NCBI RefSeq assembly: GCF_021044425.1
Contig: NZ_JAJNEC010000002.1
Span: 13,635 to 77,634 of the forward strand
Length of the DNA stretch: 64,000 bases
Source: Niabella pedocola
GTDB lineage: Bacteria; Bacteroidota; Bacteroidia; Chitinophagales; Chitinophagaceae
Direction: 5' to 3'
In this document: piece after piece, positions 7,560 through 15,650 of the stretch
Layout of the letters: every line of letters begins with the position of its first letter
How positions within the stretch are numbered: the stretch's first letter is position 1
Position numbers and translations under genes: made by a program
The notes under the pieces: model-generated
Databases searched by the model: none
The model's input: the letters and a program-made list of their open reading frames with translations, nothing else
Told to the model about the DNA's origin: nothing

Positions 7560-8900
7560 TCAAAAATAAAGCAGGAATGCTGTTCCCTCACCTTCTTTAC
7601 TTTTCATCTGGATGCTGCCTTTATGCAGAAGCATGATCTGTTTGCAAAGACTGAGACCGATACCGTTCCCGTTTTTACGGGTGCTGAAGAACGGGATAAA
7701 GATCTGTTCGGCAATTTCATTGGAAATACCCACGCCGTTATCTGCAATTTTGATATAGGGCCGTTCTTCATTGCTGAACGCCGAAAGAACGATTTGCGGC
7801 GCCGCGATCATTTTCACCGCCTCGATGGCATTGGTCATGAGGTTAATCAATACCTGCTCAATCAGGTTTACATCGGCCTGTATGCTCAAAAAGGGATCTT
7901 TCAGGATCACATCCAGCTGGATGTTTTTTTGATCCAGTGTAGGCTGCATCAGGTTTTGCAGGTTTTCAAACACATCGCTGACCAGTACTTTTTTAAATAC
8001 CGGTTTGGTGATTTTGTTAAGGTTGCGGTAGGTAATGGCAAAGCGCTGAAGCCCCTCGCTTCTTTTTTTTATGGTCTCCAAACCCAGCCTCAGGTCTTCG
8101 GGATCGATCACTGCTGCGCCGGTATCCGTTTCCCGGGGCTCCAGCTGGCTCTTCAGGGTATCGGCCAGGGAAGAAATAGGGGCTACCGAATTCATGATCT
8201 CGTGGGTCATCACGTTGAGCAGTTTTTGCCAGGCCACCGATTCCGTTTCATCCAGCGTACCCTTGATGCTTTGCAGGGAGATGAGTTTATCGGTTTGGCC
8301 ATCGGTAGTAAAAAGCGTGGCACCTACGAGCAGTTTTTCATCCAGCATTCCCTTTTTAAACGTGAAGATGGTAGTTTGACCGGTTTCAATTTCGAGTAAG
8401 AGCTTCAGGAATTCCGGGTTCCGCTTTTCAAGCGCATGAATGTTTTTGAAATAGGGAATATCCGTCATTTTCTTAAAGGCTTCATTCAGCCAGTTGATAA
8501 CGCCGGTTGTATGGTTGAAGGAAAGAATACCGATCCCCGTGAGCTCCAGGATGGTTTGCAGATAAATATTCTCCGCTTTCCGTTCTTTATTGACAGTTTT
8601 AAAGCGGTCGTTGATGGAATTAAGCCCCGTAAGCAGTTTTTTCATGTCGCCGCTTGCAGCAGCCGAGTTATAGTTTTTCCCAAAGTCGTTATATTTAACG
8701 GCTTCAACAAATTCCAGGATGATCTTGTCTGTTTTCTCGGCCGTTTGAACGATCCGTACGAGCATGTAGATCCAGAACGGGAAACAGGCGATGGCCCACC
8801 ACCATTCCCGCCGCAGGCCGCACCAGGCGATGCCCGCCGTTAGCAGCAGCAACAGCAGGATCTGTGTAACCAGTCCAATTCTTTTTTTATTCAATGTCAT
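7560..8900 (-). CDS. sensor histidine kinase (NtrY-like)
   Basis: The 446-residue kinase has two N-terminal membrane helices (about 9-28 and 33-52) with only about five residues between them. A linker and PAS-like region (about 110-215) follow, then the H-box MTHEIMNS with phospho-accepting His233, the N-box NLMTNAIEA, and the G boxes DNGVGIS and GNGIGLSLC. It should phosphorylate the sigma-54 regulator encoded just upstream, with which it overlaps by 14 bases. The lack of any sizeable periplasmic part means the signal must come from the membrane, the cytoplasm or a partner protein. The ATP-binding core is complete. Confidence 0.95.
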   Translation of the reverse strand: MTLNKKRIGLVTQILLLLLLTAGIAWCGLRREWWWAIACFPFWIYMLVRIVQTAEKTDKIILEFVEAVKYNDFGKNYNSAAASGDMKKLLTGLNSINDRFKTVNKERKAENIYLQTILELTGIGILSFNHTTGVINWLNEAFKKMTDIPYFKNIHALEKRNPEFLKLLLEIETGQTTIFTFKKGMLDEKLLVGATLFTTDGQTDKLISLQSIKGTLDETESVAWQKLLNVMTHEIMNSVAPISSLADTLKSQLEPRETDTGAAVIDPEDLRLGLETIKKRSEGLQRFAITYRNLNKITKPVFKKVLVSDVFENLQNLMQPTLDQKNIQLDVILKDPFLSIQADVNLIEQVLINLMTNAIEAVKMIAAPQIVLSAFSNEERPYIKIADNGVGISNEIAEQIFIPFFSTRKNGNGIGLSLCKQIMLLHKGSIQMKSKEGEGTAFLLYF

Positions 8901-10245
8901 ATTTATTCAGCCTGCGGTAAAGCGCGGTTCGTGTCAATCCCAGTTCTTTCGCAGCTTTTGTAATGTTGCCGTTGTTTTTTTCAATGGCAAGCAGGATGGC
9001 GTTCCGCTCCAGCACATTCAGGTTAATCGATTCCGGTGCTTTGGTTAATTCCACGTCGCGGCTTTCGATGGGTGAAAACACAATATCACCCGGTAACAGC
9101 TCTTCGCCGTCGCTCATGATCACAGCGCGCTCAATGGCATATTGAAGCTCCCGCACATTGCCGGGAAAATGATAGTGATTGAGCTTATCGATCGTTTTTT
9201 TATCCAGCTCCAGGTTGGGCTTAAAATATTTTTCCTTGTATTGTTTTACAAAATGCCGGGCCAGCAGTTCAATATCGCCGGTTCTTTTCCGCAGCGGTGG
9301 CAATATGATCTCCACGGTGTTGATCCGGTAAATAAGATCTTTACGGAAGCGCTTTTCATTGGCCAGTTCTTCCAGCGGTACGTTGGTGGCACAAACCAGC
9401 CGGATATCGATGGGGATGGGCTGATGCGATCCTAATTTGGTTACCTGCCGGTTTTGCAGCACGGTTAACAGGCGGGCTTGCTGGTGCAGGGTAATGTTGC
9501 CGATCTCATCCAGGAACAGGGTTCCGCTATTGGCGGCTTCAAAACGCCCGGCGCGCTCTTCCCGCGCATCGGTAAACGCTCCTTTTGTATGACCGAAAAG
9601 TTCACTTTCAAAAAGACTTTCGGTGAGGGAGCCTACATCGGTTTTTATAAACGGACGTTGTGCCCGCAAAGATTGCTGATGGATGGCATGTGCTACGAGG
9701 TCTTTACCCGTACCGTTTTCACCCAGCACCAGGATATTAGCATCGGTAGGAGCGATCTTTTCAATTTTTTTCAGCACATCCTGCATGGCTTCCGAGTGCC
9801 CCAGCAATCCGCTGCCGGACCGGGTGATATCGGCCATAGCCCCCGCCGGTTTGCCGGTTCTTTTTTTAAGGAGCTCTTTTATGTTCTGGATCAACTGGTC
9901 GTTCTGCCAGGGCTTCAGCATAAAATCGGATGCCCCTTCTTTCAGCGATCGCACGGCCAGGTCAATATCGCCATAAGCTGTAATCATAATGATGGAGGCC
10001 TTGGATCCCAGCTCACGGATCTTTCGCAGCCAGTATAAGCCTTCATTGCCGGTGTTGATACTGCTGTTGAAGTTCATATCCATCAGCACCAGGTCGAAGT
10101 CTTTCTTCGAAAAAACCGATCGCAGCTGCTCCGGGTTCTTTTCGGTGGTTACTTCTTTAACCTGCGATTTTAGCAGGAGACGAGCGGCTGTAAGCACATC
10201 CGGATCATCATCAACAATTAATATGGACGCATCTTTTAATAGCAT
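8887..10245 (-). CDS. sigma-54-dependent response regulator (NtrC family)
   Basis: Starting at the ATG at 10245 (MLLKDASILIVDDD), the product is 452 residues: receiver domain (about 5-125, phospho-acceptor Asp56), AAA+ domain (about 145-375) with Walker A GENGTGKD (175-182) and Walker B LFLDE, and a C-terminal Fis-type helix-turn-helix (NGNITKAAKELGLTRTALYRR). The sigma-54 contact loop reads GAFTDA rather than GAFTGA. A longer frame back to 10350 is rejected because it adds an unrelated tail before the receiver domain. The likely targets are the four enhancer-like sites at 10310, 11079, 24525 and 52170. The kinase is cotranscribed. Confidence 0.95.
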   Translation of the reverse strand: MLLKDASILIVDDDPDVLTAARLLLKSQVKEVTTEKNPEQLRSVFSKKDFDLVLMDMNFNSSINTGNEGLYWLRKIRELGSKASIIMITAYGDIDLAVRSLKEGASDFMLKPWQNDQLIQNIKELLKKRTGKPAGAMADITRSGSGLLGHSEAMQDVLKKIEKIAPTDANILVLGENGTGKDLVAHAIHQQSLRAQRPFIKTDVGSLTESLFESELFGHTKGAFTDAREERAGRFEAANSGTLFLDEIGNITLHQQARLLTVLQNRQVTKLGSHQPIPIDIRLVCATNVPLEELANEKRFRKDLIYRINTVEIILPPLRKRTGDIELLARHFVKQYKEKYFKPNLELDKKTIDKLNHYHFPGNVRELQYAIERAVIMSDGEELLPGDIVFSPIESRDVELTKAPESINLNVLERNAILLAIEKNNGNITKAAKELGLTRTALYRRLNKYDIE

Positions 10246-10309
10246 ATGGATCACAAAAATCAGCATAGTAAACCGGATAACAAATATTCTGTGCTGAAAT
10301 TTTAACCAC

Positions 10310-10346
10310 TGTATCAAAAACAGACGGTAGTTGTCCGGTTTTGCGG
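10310..10346 (+). promoter_or_regulatory. enhancer-like regulator site A (dyad)
   Basis: CAAAAACAGAC at 10315-10325 and GTCCGGTTTTG at 10333-10343 form an inverted pair (9 of 11 matching) with a 7-base spacer. The same left half, headed by TGTATCAAAA, recurs at sites B and D, and in variant form at C. It lies between the regulator gene and the PepSY-like gene, 87 bases before a GGCAC element. Confidence 0.7.
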
Positions 10347-10400
10347 TCATTTGAAAAAGAATATAATCGCAAGTTGTTGATAATTAAATAGTTGTTTTTG

Positions 10401-10416
10401 TGGCACGTTGTTTCAA
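10401..10416 (+). promoter_or_regulatory. putative sigma-54 promoter A
   Basis: TGGCACG at 10401-10407 is an exact -24 element. The -12 part reads TTCA in place of TTGC. The predicted start is about 40 bases before the ATG at 10467. The -12 mismatch lowers certainty; the constant distance from the dyad raises it. Confidence 0.6.
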
Positions 10417-10466
10417 TAGACTGTACAGACAAGACAACGTCCTTAAAAAAATTAAAACATAAAAAA

Positions 10467-10913
10467 ATGAAAAAGATCGCATGTATCGTAGCCGCCTTCA
10501 TCGTGTTGAGCGCAGGCGCTGTTAACACAACACCGGTTGTAAATGAAAAAGTATTAAAGACATTTGATATGCTTTTTGAAAAAGCAGAAAATGTAACCTG
10601 GAGAACAACGGATATCAATAACGAAGCCTGCTTTAATCTGAAAGATATTAAAGTACGGGCCGTTATCGATAACAATGGTCAGCTGATCCGCACCATCCGT
10701 TATTACGGGGAAGAACATCTGCCCGCCAATATCCGCTACAGTCTGAAAAAGAAATTTGAAAAAAAAGAGATCCGCAATGTTTCTGAACTGAGCAGCAATG
10801 ACGAGGTGACCTACTATGTAACCTTAATGGACGAAAAGCACCTGGTAAACGCGGTGGTAAACAGCGCCGGCCAGGTGATCCAGTCAAAAAGATATACCCG
10901 GGCAGACCGGTAA
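10467..10913 (+). CDS. secreted PepSY-like small protein
   Basis: From the ATG at 10467 the product is 148 residues with a signal peptide (about 1-19). The open frame extends to 10392, but that part overlaps the candidate promoter. Two similar segments follow, each with a WRTT or VTYYV strand and a G-Q-L/V-I turn (NNGQLIRTIRYY, SAGQVIQSKRY). This fits the PepSY-like/DUF2874 fold found in many Bacteroidota periplasmic proteins. It lies directly after a sigma-54-type promoter shared in design with the exporter genes, so it is probably induced with them. A terminator follows at 10941. The function of the fold here is unknown. Confidence 0.8.
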   Translation: MKKIACIVAAFIVLSAGAVNTTPVVNEKVLKTFDMLFEKAENVTWRTTDINNEACFNLKDIKVRAVIDNNGQLIRTIRYYGEEHLPANIRYSLKKKFEKKEIRNVSELSSNDEVTYYVTLMDEKHLVNAVVNSAGQVIQSKRYTRADR

Positions 10914-10940
10914 CTACTTCACATTTCTCATGTATAATAC

Positions 10941-10971
10941 GGAGTGGATAGTCTTATCTGCTCCTTTTTTT
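10941..10971 (+). terminator. intrinsic terminator
   Basis: GGAGTGGATA and TATCTGCTCC pair at 8 of 10 positions over a 4-base loop, followed by seven T. It separates the PepSY-like gene from the adaptor unit. Confidence 0.8.
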
Positions 10972-11078
10972 CAAACCTGGAATTCGGATTGGAGCCATGA
11001 AGCAGGTGTTCATTGAATGACAGCAACGGATAGCCCGGGTTCCTCCGGCCTCCCGGTTTTCAAATACGGGTTGCCGAC

Positions 11079-11117
11079 TGTATCAAAAGCGGACAGTGCT
11101 TGTGCGATAGCGGACAG
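11079..11117 (+). promoter_or_regulatory. enhancer-like regulator site B
   Basis: TGTATCAAAAGCGGACAG begins at 11079, with the half site CAAAAGCGGAC at 11084-11094. A second CGGACAG copy lies at 11111-11117. The surrounding 363-base space between the PepSY-like gene and the adaptor gene holds this site, the terminator before it and promoter B, but no gene. Confidence 0.7.
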
Positions 11118-11168
11118 AAAAATAAAGTTTCAATGGGTAATTGGTTTACTATCAATAGTTTGTTAAAT

Positions 11169-11185
11169 TGGCATATTGTTAAAGG
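11169..11185 (+). promoter_or_regulatory. putative sigma-54 promoter B
   Basis: TGGCAT at 11169-11174 lies 86 bases from half site B to the GG. The -12 part (TAAA) is poor. The predicted start is about 80 bases before the adaptor gene at 11277. Confidence 0.5.
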
Positions 11186-11276
11186 ACAGATACTGCATGG
11201 ATGCTTCCATTGAAGCGAAATAAGGAATGAATAAAAAGGAAACAGCTGAACGATTTTCACAACAAAAAAAGCAGCA

Positions 11277-12530
11277 GTGGATAGAGTTATAGAAAAAAAA
11301 TTTTGGAACAGGAAGCGGATATGGACAATTGCCGGTATTACGGCCCTGGCATTGCTCATTGTGTTCAGTATTGTAATGGCCGGCGGCAAAAGCAAACTGA
11401 ATGTAGACGCGGAGCGCATTACCGTAAGCGAAGTAAAGAAGGCTGCGTTTAAGGAGTATATACCTGTAAACGGAGTGGTATTGCCCATCAGCACGATTTA
11501 CCTCGATGCCATGGAGGGCGGAAGAGTTGAAGAAAAATTTGTGGAAGACGGCGCTATGATGAAAAAGGGAGAACCGATATTGCGGCTTAGCAATACCGAC
11601 CTGGAACTGAACCTGATTGGCCAGCAGTCTTCCGTATATACCACGCTGGCGCAGGTGCAGCTCGCAAAATCAACAGCACAGCAGAACACGGTAAACAACC
11701 TGAACCAGATGACCGATGCTGAAAGCCAGTTAAAGGAGGCAGAGCGCCTGTATAACCTGAATAAATATCTGTATGAAAACAAAGCGATCGGCGAACAGGA
11801 ATTCCGGAAATCGGAGATTGATTATAATTACAAACTCAAAAAAAGAGACCTTGCAGAACGCATCACCAAGCAGGATGCTGAATCCAACCAGCTGCAAACC
11901 CGGCAGGCCGGTCAGTCCTTTAGTAATTCTCAAAAAGCATTAAGCCTGTACAGCCGGAAAGTGGGCGACCTGATATTGCGGGCGCCTGTAGATGGACAAT
12001 TAACCTCGCTGGATGCGGAGATCGGTCAGTCGAAAAATAAGGGCGAACGGCTAGGACAGATTGATGTGTTAACCGGTTATAAAGTGCGGGTAGATATTGA
12101 TGAACATTATATTTCGCGGGTTTTTAACGGCCTTACCGGCGATGTAACCGTGGCCGGAAAAAGCTATCAGCTGCGGGTTAAGAAAGTATATACGCAGGTA
12201 ACCAACGGTCGCTTCCAGGTAGATATGGAGTTTGTAGGCGATGTGCCGAAGGATATCCGTCGCGGACAAACCCTGCAGATCAGCCTGGCATTGAGCGATG
12301 AAACCACCGCCGTATTGCTGGCCAAGGGCGGGTTTTATCAGCAAACCGGTGGCAACTGGGTGTTCAAGCTGAGTGATGATGGTAAAACCGCCTATAAAGC
12401 GGAGGTACAACTGGGCCGTCAGAACCCGGACTATTATGAAGTACTGAAAGGATTGAAACCCGGCGATAAGGTAGTAACCAGCAGTTATGAGAATTATGGG
12501 GAGATGCAGGAGCTGGTGTTGAAGAAGTGA
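11277..12530 (+). CDS. HlyD/MacA-type membrane fusion protein
   Basis: The 417-residue adaptor starts with GTG at 11277. The N-terminus MDRVIEKKFW fits the family, and no better ATG exists. One membrane helix (about 16-35) anchors it. A lipoyl-like segment (GGRVEEKFVEDGAMMKKGEPIL, about residues 79-100) is followed by a coiled-coil hairpin (about 105-215). The second lipoyl half begins LILRAPVDGQLTSL, and beta-barrel and membrane-proximal domains end with GLKPGDKVVTSSYENYGE. Such adaptors bridge an inner-membrane MacB-type permease and a TolC channel. It is the only adaptor gene in the locus, so it may serve all 16 permeases. Confidence 0.95.
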   Translation: MDRVIEKKFWNRKRIWTIAGITALALLIVFSIVMAGGKSKLNVDAERITVSEVKKAAFKEYIPVNGVVLPISTIYLDAMEGGRVEEKFVEDGAMMKKGEPILRLSNTDLELNLIGQQSSVYTTLAQVQLAKSTAQQNTVNNLNQMTDAESQLKEAERLYNLNKYLYENKAIGEQEFRKSEIDYNYKLKKRDLAERITKQDAESNQLQTRQAGQSFSNSQKALSLYSRKVGDLILRAPVDGQLTSLDAEIGQSKNKGERLGQIDVLTGYKVRVDIDEHYISRVFNGLTGDVTVAGKSYQLRVKKVYTQVTNGRFQVDMEFVGDVPKDIRRGQTLQISLALSDETTAVLLAKGGFYQQTGGNWVFKLSDDGKTAYKAEVQLGRQNPDYYEVLKGLKPGDKVVTSSYENYGEMQELVLKK

Positions 12531-12537
12531 GAAGCCA

Positions 12538-12663
12538 GATATCAGAATCCAGATGTCAGGGGCCAGAATCCAGAATCGAGATAGCAAATGCAGAACGTTC
12601 GCAGTTCTCATATCTGAAATCTCGATTCTGAAATCTCAAATCTCAAATCTGGATTCTGATATC
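12538..12663. repeat. nested inverted heptamer repeats (long hairpin)
   Basis: Two perfect inverted pairs are nested about one centre: 17 bases (12538-12554 with 12647-12663) and 12 bases (12571-12582 with 12619-12630), with 16-base gaps on both sides. The right arm is a TCTGAAA/TCTCAAA heptamer array and the left arm is the same in reverse. It lies between the convergent adaptor and four-helix-bundle genes and could terminate both. Confidence 0.8.
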
Positions 12664-12677
12664 CGGATGCTCGCCCC

Positions 12678-13025
12678 TCATAATTTCTTTGAATAGGCAT
12701 GGATCATCTTTCTGACTTCAATAACTCTTAAGGAAAAGGAGGCAAAGTCGTCGACGGAAATAAATCCGATGTTTTTTGATAACAAAAGCTGATATTCCAA
12801 TTCGCAAACGGACCCGGTGGCGATAGTTAGAAACCGTTTAAAATCTGGTTTTGTTGAGCGCCCGGAACCTTCTGCGATATTAGAGGGGACGGAAGCGGCC
12901 GCGCGGCGCATTTGTGAAATAAGGCCAAACAATTCGGCTTTAGGGAAGGACGAAGTTAGTTTATAAACGTCCAATGTGAGCATATGCGCTTTTTGCCACA
13001 AAATCAGATGTTGGTAGTTTAACAT
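12678..13025 (-). CDS. four-helix bundle protein (S23/IVS-encoded type)
   Basis: From the ATG at 13025 the product is 115 residues and all helical. The family signatures LILWQKAHMLTLDVYKLT, FGLISQMRRAAASVPSNIAEG and TKPDFKRFL identify the four-helix-bundle family first seen in 23S rRNA intervening sequences. Its molecular role is not settled. The gene is the only antisense one inside the exporter locus, splitting adaptor from ATPase, and it has heptamer-repeat arrays on both sides. This suggests that it arrived as a separate cassette. Confidence 0.93.
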   Translation of the reverse strand: MLNYQHLILWQKAHMLTLDVYKLTSSFPKAELFGLISQMRRAAASVPSNIAEGSGRSTKPDFKRFLTIATGSVCELEYQLLLSKNIGFISVDDFASFSLRVIEVRKMIHAYSKKL

Positions 13026-13125
13026 AGTAATTGTTTTTATAGGTGAAATATAAATATACAGTAAATATTCGTTCAACAACCATTCAGGTGATTGCCCCGG
13101 TTTTAACCCCGAATCTTAAATCGCG

Positions 13126-13195
13126 TCTGACATCTGAAGTCTCGAATCTCGAGTCTGACATCTCAAATCTGGAATCTCGAATCTCAAAACTCAAT
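13126..13195 (+). repeat. heptamer array upstream of ATPase 1
   Basis: Ten consecutive 7-base units in strict register, all of the form TCTSNRN apart from the last (for example TCTCGAA, TCTGACA, TCTCAAA). The array ends 7 bases before the ATPase start codon. Confidence 0.85.
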
Positions 13196-13202
13196 TCTAT
13201 CA

Positions 13203-13880
13203 ATGATTAAAATAACCAATCTCGAAAAAATCTACCGCACGGAAGAAGTGGAAACCGTTGCACTGAATGACCTGTCATTTGAAGTAAGGGACGGCGAGTT
13301 TGTAGCAGTGATGGGCCCTTCCGGCTGTGGTAAGTCTACATTGCTGAATATACTCGGGTTGCTGGATGACCCCGATGCCGGAAGCTTTTTGTTTAATGGC
13401 GTAGAGGTCGCCAAATTCAATGAGCGTAAGCGTGCCGATATGCGGAAAAAGAATATCGGGTTTGTCTTTCAAAGCTTCAACCTGATTGATGAACTGACCG
13501 TTTTTGAAAATGTGGAGCTGCCGCTGATGTATGCCGGCGTAAAAAAATCGGAGCGTAAAGCCCGGGTAGATGAAGTACTGGAAAAGGTACAGATCATGCA
13601 CCGCCGCAATCACTTTCCCCAACAACTTTCGGGCGGGCAGCAGCAGCGTGTGGCCGTTGCAAGAGCCGTAGTGAATAAACCCAAATTGATCCTCGCGGAT
13701 GAGCCAACCGGAAACCTGGACAGCAGCAACGGGAACGAGGTAATGCAGATGCTGACCGACCTGAACGAGGCTGGAACCACTATTGTAATGGTTACCCACA
13801 GTGAACATGATGCGCGCTACAGTCACCGCATCATCCGTATGCTGGACGGTCATACGGTTACGGAGAATATTCTGGTGTAG
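13203..13880 (+). CDS. ABC transporter ATPase 1 (MacB/LolD type)
   Basis: The 225-residue ATPase has all catalytic motifs intact: Walker A GPSGCGKST (38-46), Q-loop Gln90, signature LSGGQQQR (142-149), Walker B LILADE (162-167), D-loop NLD (171-173) and switch His199. The LolD/MacB family drives 4-helix or fused 8-helix FtsX-type permeases that work mechanically on periplasmic substrates. It lies in the adaptor unit ahead of the S41 peptidase and permeases 1-3. With only two ATPase genes for 16 permeases, it very likely serves several of them. Confidence 0.97.
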   Translation: MIKITNLEKIYRTEEVETVALNDLSFEVRDGEFVAVMGPSGCGKSTLLNILGLLDDPDAGSFLFNGVEVAKFNERKRADMRKKNIGFVFQSFNLIDELTVFENVELPLMYAGVKKSERKARVDEVLEKVQIMHRRNHFPQQLSGGQQQRVAVARAVVNKPKLILADEPTGNLDSSNGNEVMQMLTDLNEAGTTIVMVTHSEHDARYSHRIIRMLDGHTVTENILV

Positions 13881-14047
13881 GAATCTGAGCCGGAAAAAAG
13901 AACGTCTATGGTGGATTGCCCATAGCTGATCTCCGGTCCCTGCTCAAAAGACATAACAAAATATAACAGAAACAGGACAAAGTTGTAACATTTTTCAATT
14001 TTATGGTACTATTAATAGGTAGTAGTCCACCTTTTTAAAATGATATA

Positions 14048-15466
14048 ATGATAAAATGTTCTCGTACTTTCCTTCTGAGTTGCCTGTGCGCCTGTTTGAA
14101 TCTGGTATTTTATTTTCAGGGGAATGCACAGATTGCCAATACCATTTCTGCCGCCGATAAAGTGTATGGCTTATCGAAGTTCTGGCAGGAGGTTAATTAT
14201 AATTTTGTTTACCTCGATAAAGTCGACCGTAAAGCATGGGATAGCACCTATCGGGCGCTTATTTCCCAGGTTCAGGAAACAAAAAATGATTATGAGTATT
14301 ACCGGTTGCTGGAAAAGTTCTGCGCTATGCTTAATGACGGGCATACCAATATTTTCCGGCCGCAAATAAAGGGGTTGTCGATCATGCAGAACGCGTTCGG
14401 TGATCACCTGGTGGTGGTGAAACGGGTTGAGGGCAAACCGATCATCGTGCGTTCCTGGAAGAAGGATCAGGCGGTGTTGCCGGTGGGAAGCGAGATCCTG
14501 GAAGTAAACGGCAGCTCCGCTGAGCAACATATAAGGGAGCATTTACTGCCCTATATTTCCAGCTCTACCGAATATGTAAAATGGAAAGGAGCTACGCACT
14601 GGATGCTGGCAGGAGCGCCCGGCACTGCTTTCAACATAAAAATAAAAAGGCCGGATGGCAGGCAGGCGGTCGTAAACCTGGTACATGCAACGGTAAGCGA
14701 CAGTATTTATTATCCGCAACTGGGCGCCTATTATGATGAACAGAAAAGGGAATTACTGGAATTTAAGATGCTGAAGAGCGGCGTGGCTTACCTGGGATTG
14801 AATGCATTCTCCAACCGGAAGATCGATACATTGTTTGATGTGATCCTGCCGCAACTCTACCAGGCAAAGGCGTTGATCGTAGATCTTCGTTTCAATGGCG
14901 GGGGAAGCACCAATATCGGCACGTATATCCTGAAGTACCTGGTTCCCGGTGCGGTTTTGGCTGGTGCCCGGTATGCAACCAGGGAGCACCTGCCGGCGTT
15001 TAAAGCCTGGGGAAGTTATGTTACGGAAAAAGATACCATCGGCAATGCATGGAATAAAAAATCCCTGGAGGTATTTAAAGGGGTGTACACCTATCATTTT
15101 CCGTATGAGCCGGACTCCTTTGTGCTGAGTAAGCCGCGTATAGTGGTACCTACCGTAATCCTCACGGGGAACAATACGGCTTCTGCTGCGGAGGATTTCC
15201 TGATTGCTGCAGACAATCAGCAGCATATGATCCGTATGGGTGAGCCCAGTTTCGGAAGTACCGGTCAGCCCCTTGTTTTTGATATGCCCGGCGGAGGCTC
15301 AGCGCGGGTATGTACAAAAAAAGATACCTATCCGGATGGCCGGGAGTTTGTAGGGTATGGCATACAACCTCATATAACCGTGATCCCTTCCGTGGAGGAT
15401 TACCTGTTGGGTAAGGATGTGGTAAAAGATGCGGCATTGGCCTACCTGTTGAAAAAGATACAATAA
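14048..15466 (+). CDS. secreted S41-family peptidase
   Basis: The 472-residue protein has a signal peptide (about 1-28, ending GNAQ). An N-terminal helical domain contains KVYGLSKFWQEVNYNF, followed by a PDZ-like segment (VGSEILEVNGSSAEQHI) and a tail-specific protease core. The core has LIVDLRFNGGGST and the nucleophile region NNTASAAEDF, with Ser379 as likely nucleophile. The family cleaves C-terminal tails or unfolded periplasmic proteins. The gene lies 167 bases after ATPase 1 and 184 before permease 1, on the same strand, so it is probably in the same transcript. It could process a substrate or part of the exporter. Confidence 0.93.
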   Translation: MIKCSRTFLLSCLCACLNLVFYFQGNAQIANTISAADKVYGLSKFWQEVNYNFVYLDKVDRKAWDSTYRALISQVQETKNDYEYYRLLEKFCAMLNDGHTNIFRPQIKGLSIMQNAFGDHLVVVKRVEGKPIIVRSWKKDQAVLPVGSEILEVNGSSAEQHIREHLLPYISSSTEYVKWKGATHWMLAGAPGTAFNIKIKRPDGRQAVVNLVHATVSDSIYYPQLGAYYDEQKRELLEFKMLKSGVAYLGLNAFSNRKIDTLFDVILPQLYQAKALIVDLRFNGGGSTNIGTYILKYLVPGAVLAGARYATREHLPAFKAWGSYVTEKDTIGNAWNKKSLEVFKGVYTYHFPYEPDSFVLSKPRIVVPTVILTGNNTASAAEDFLIAADNQQHMIRMGEPSFGSTGQPLVFDMPGGGSARVCTKKDTYPDGREFVGYGIQPHITVIPSVEDYLLGKDVVKDAALAYLLKKIQ

Positions 15467-15571
15467 TCCTTTCCGGGCAATGCGCTTTCCGGGCGGATAT
15501 GGAATAGGGAATGCGATATTCGAAAATTTGACGGGCATACCGGTGCCAGATCTCCGAACGGAAACGAAACC

Positions 15572-15641
15572 GCTGATAGCTGAATTCTGAAGTCTGAAAT
15601 CTGATAGCTGAAATCTGAAAGTTCATATCTTGAATCTTAAG
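15572..15641 (+). repeat. heptamer array upstream of permease 1
   Basis: About ten 7-base units (GCTGATA, TCTGAAG, TCTGAAA and relatives) in one register end 9 bases before the start codon. The 30 bases before the array are nearly identical to those before the array of permease 2. Confidence 0.8.
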
Positions 15642-15650
15642 TGTTAAAAG

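Noticed and set aside
7623..8399. 258-residue plus-strand frame inside the histidine kinase gene
   Set aside because: It is antisense to conserved kinase motifs and shows no family likeness of its own.
9478..10038. 186-residue plus-strand frame inside the sigma-54 regulator gene
   Set aside because: It is antisense to the AAA+ and receiver domains, which are clearly real.
12678..13025. Part of a 23S rRNA intervening sequence
   Set aside because: The protein family fits, but no rRNA sequence flanks the gene here.
13920..14047. Fifth enhancer/sigma-54 site before the S41 peptidase gene
   Set aside because: An AACAGGACA sequence is present, but the flanking pattern differs and the required GGCA(C/T) spacing would fall inside the gene.
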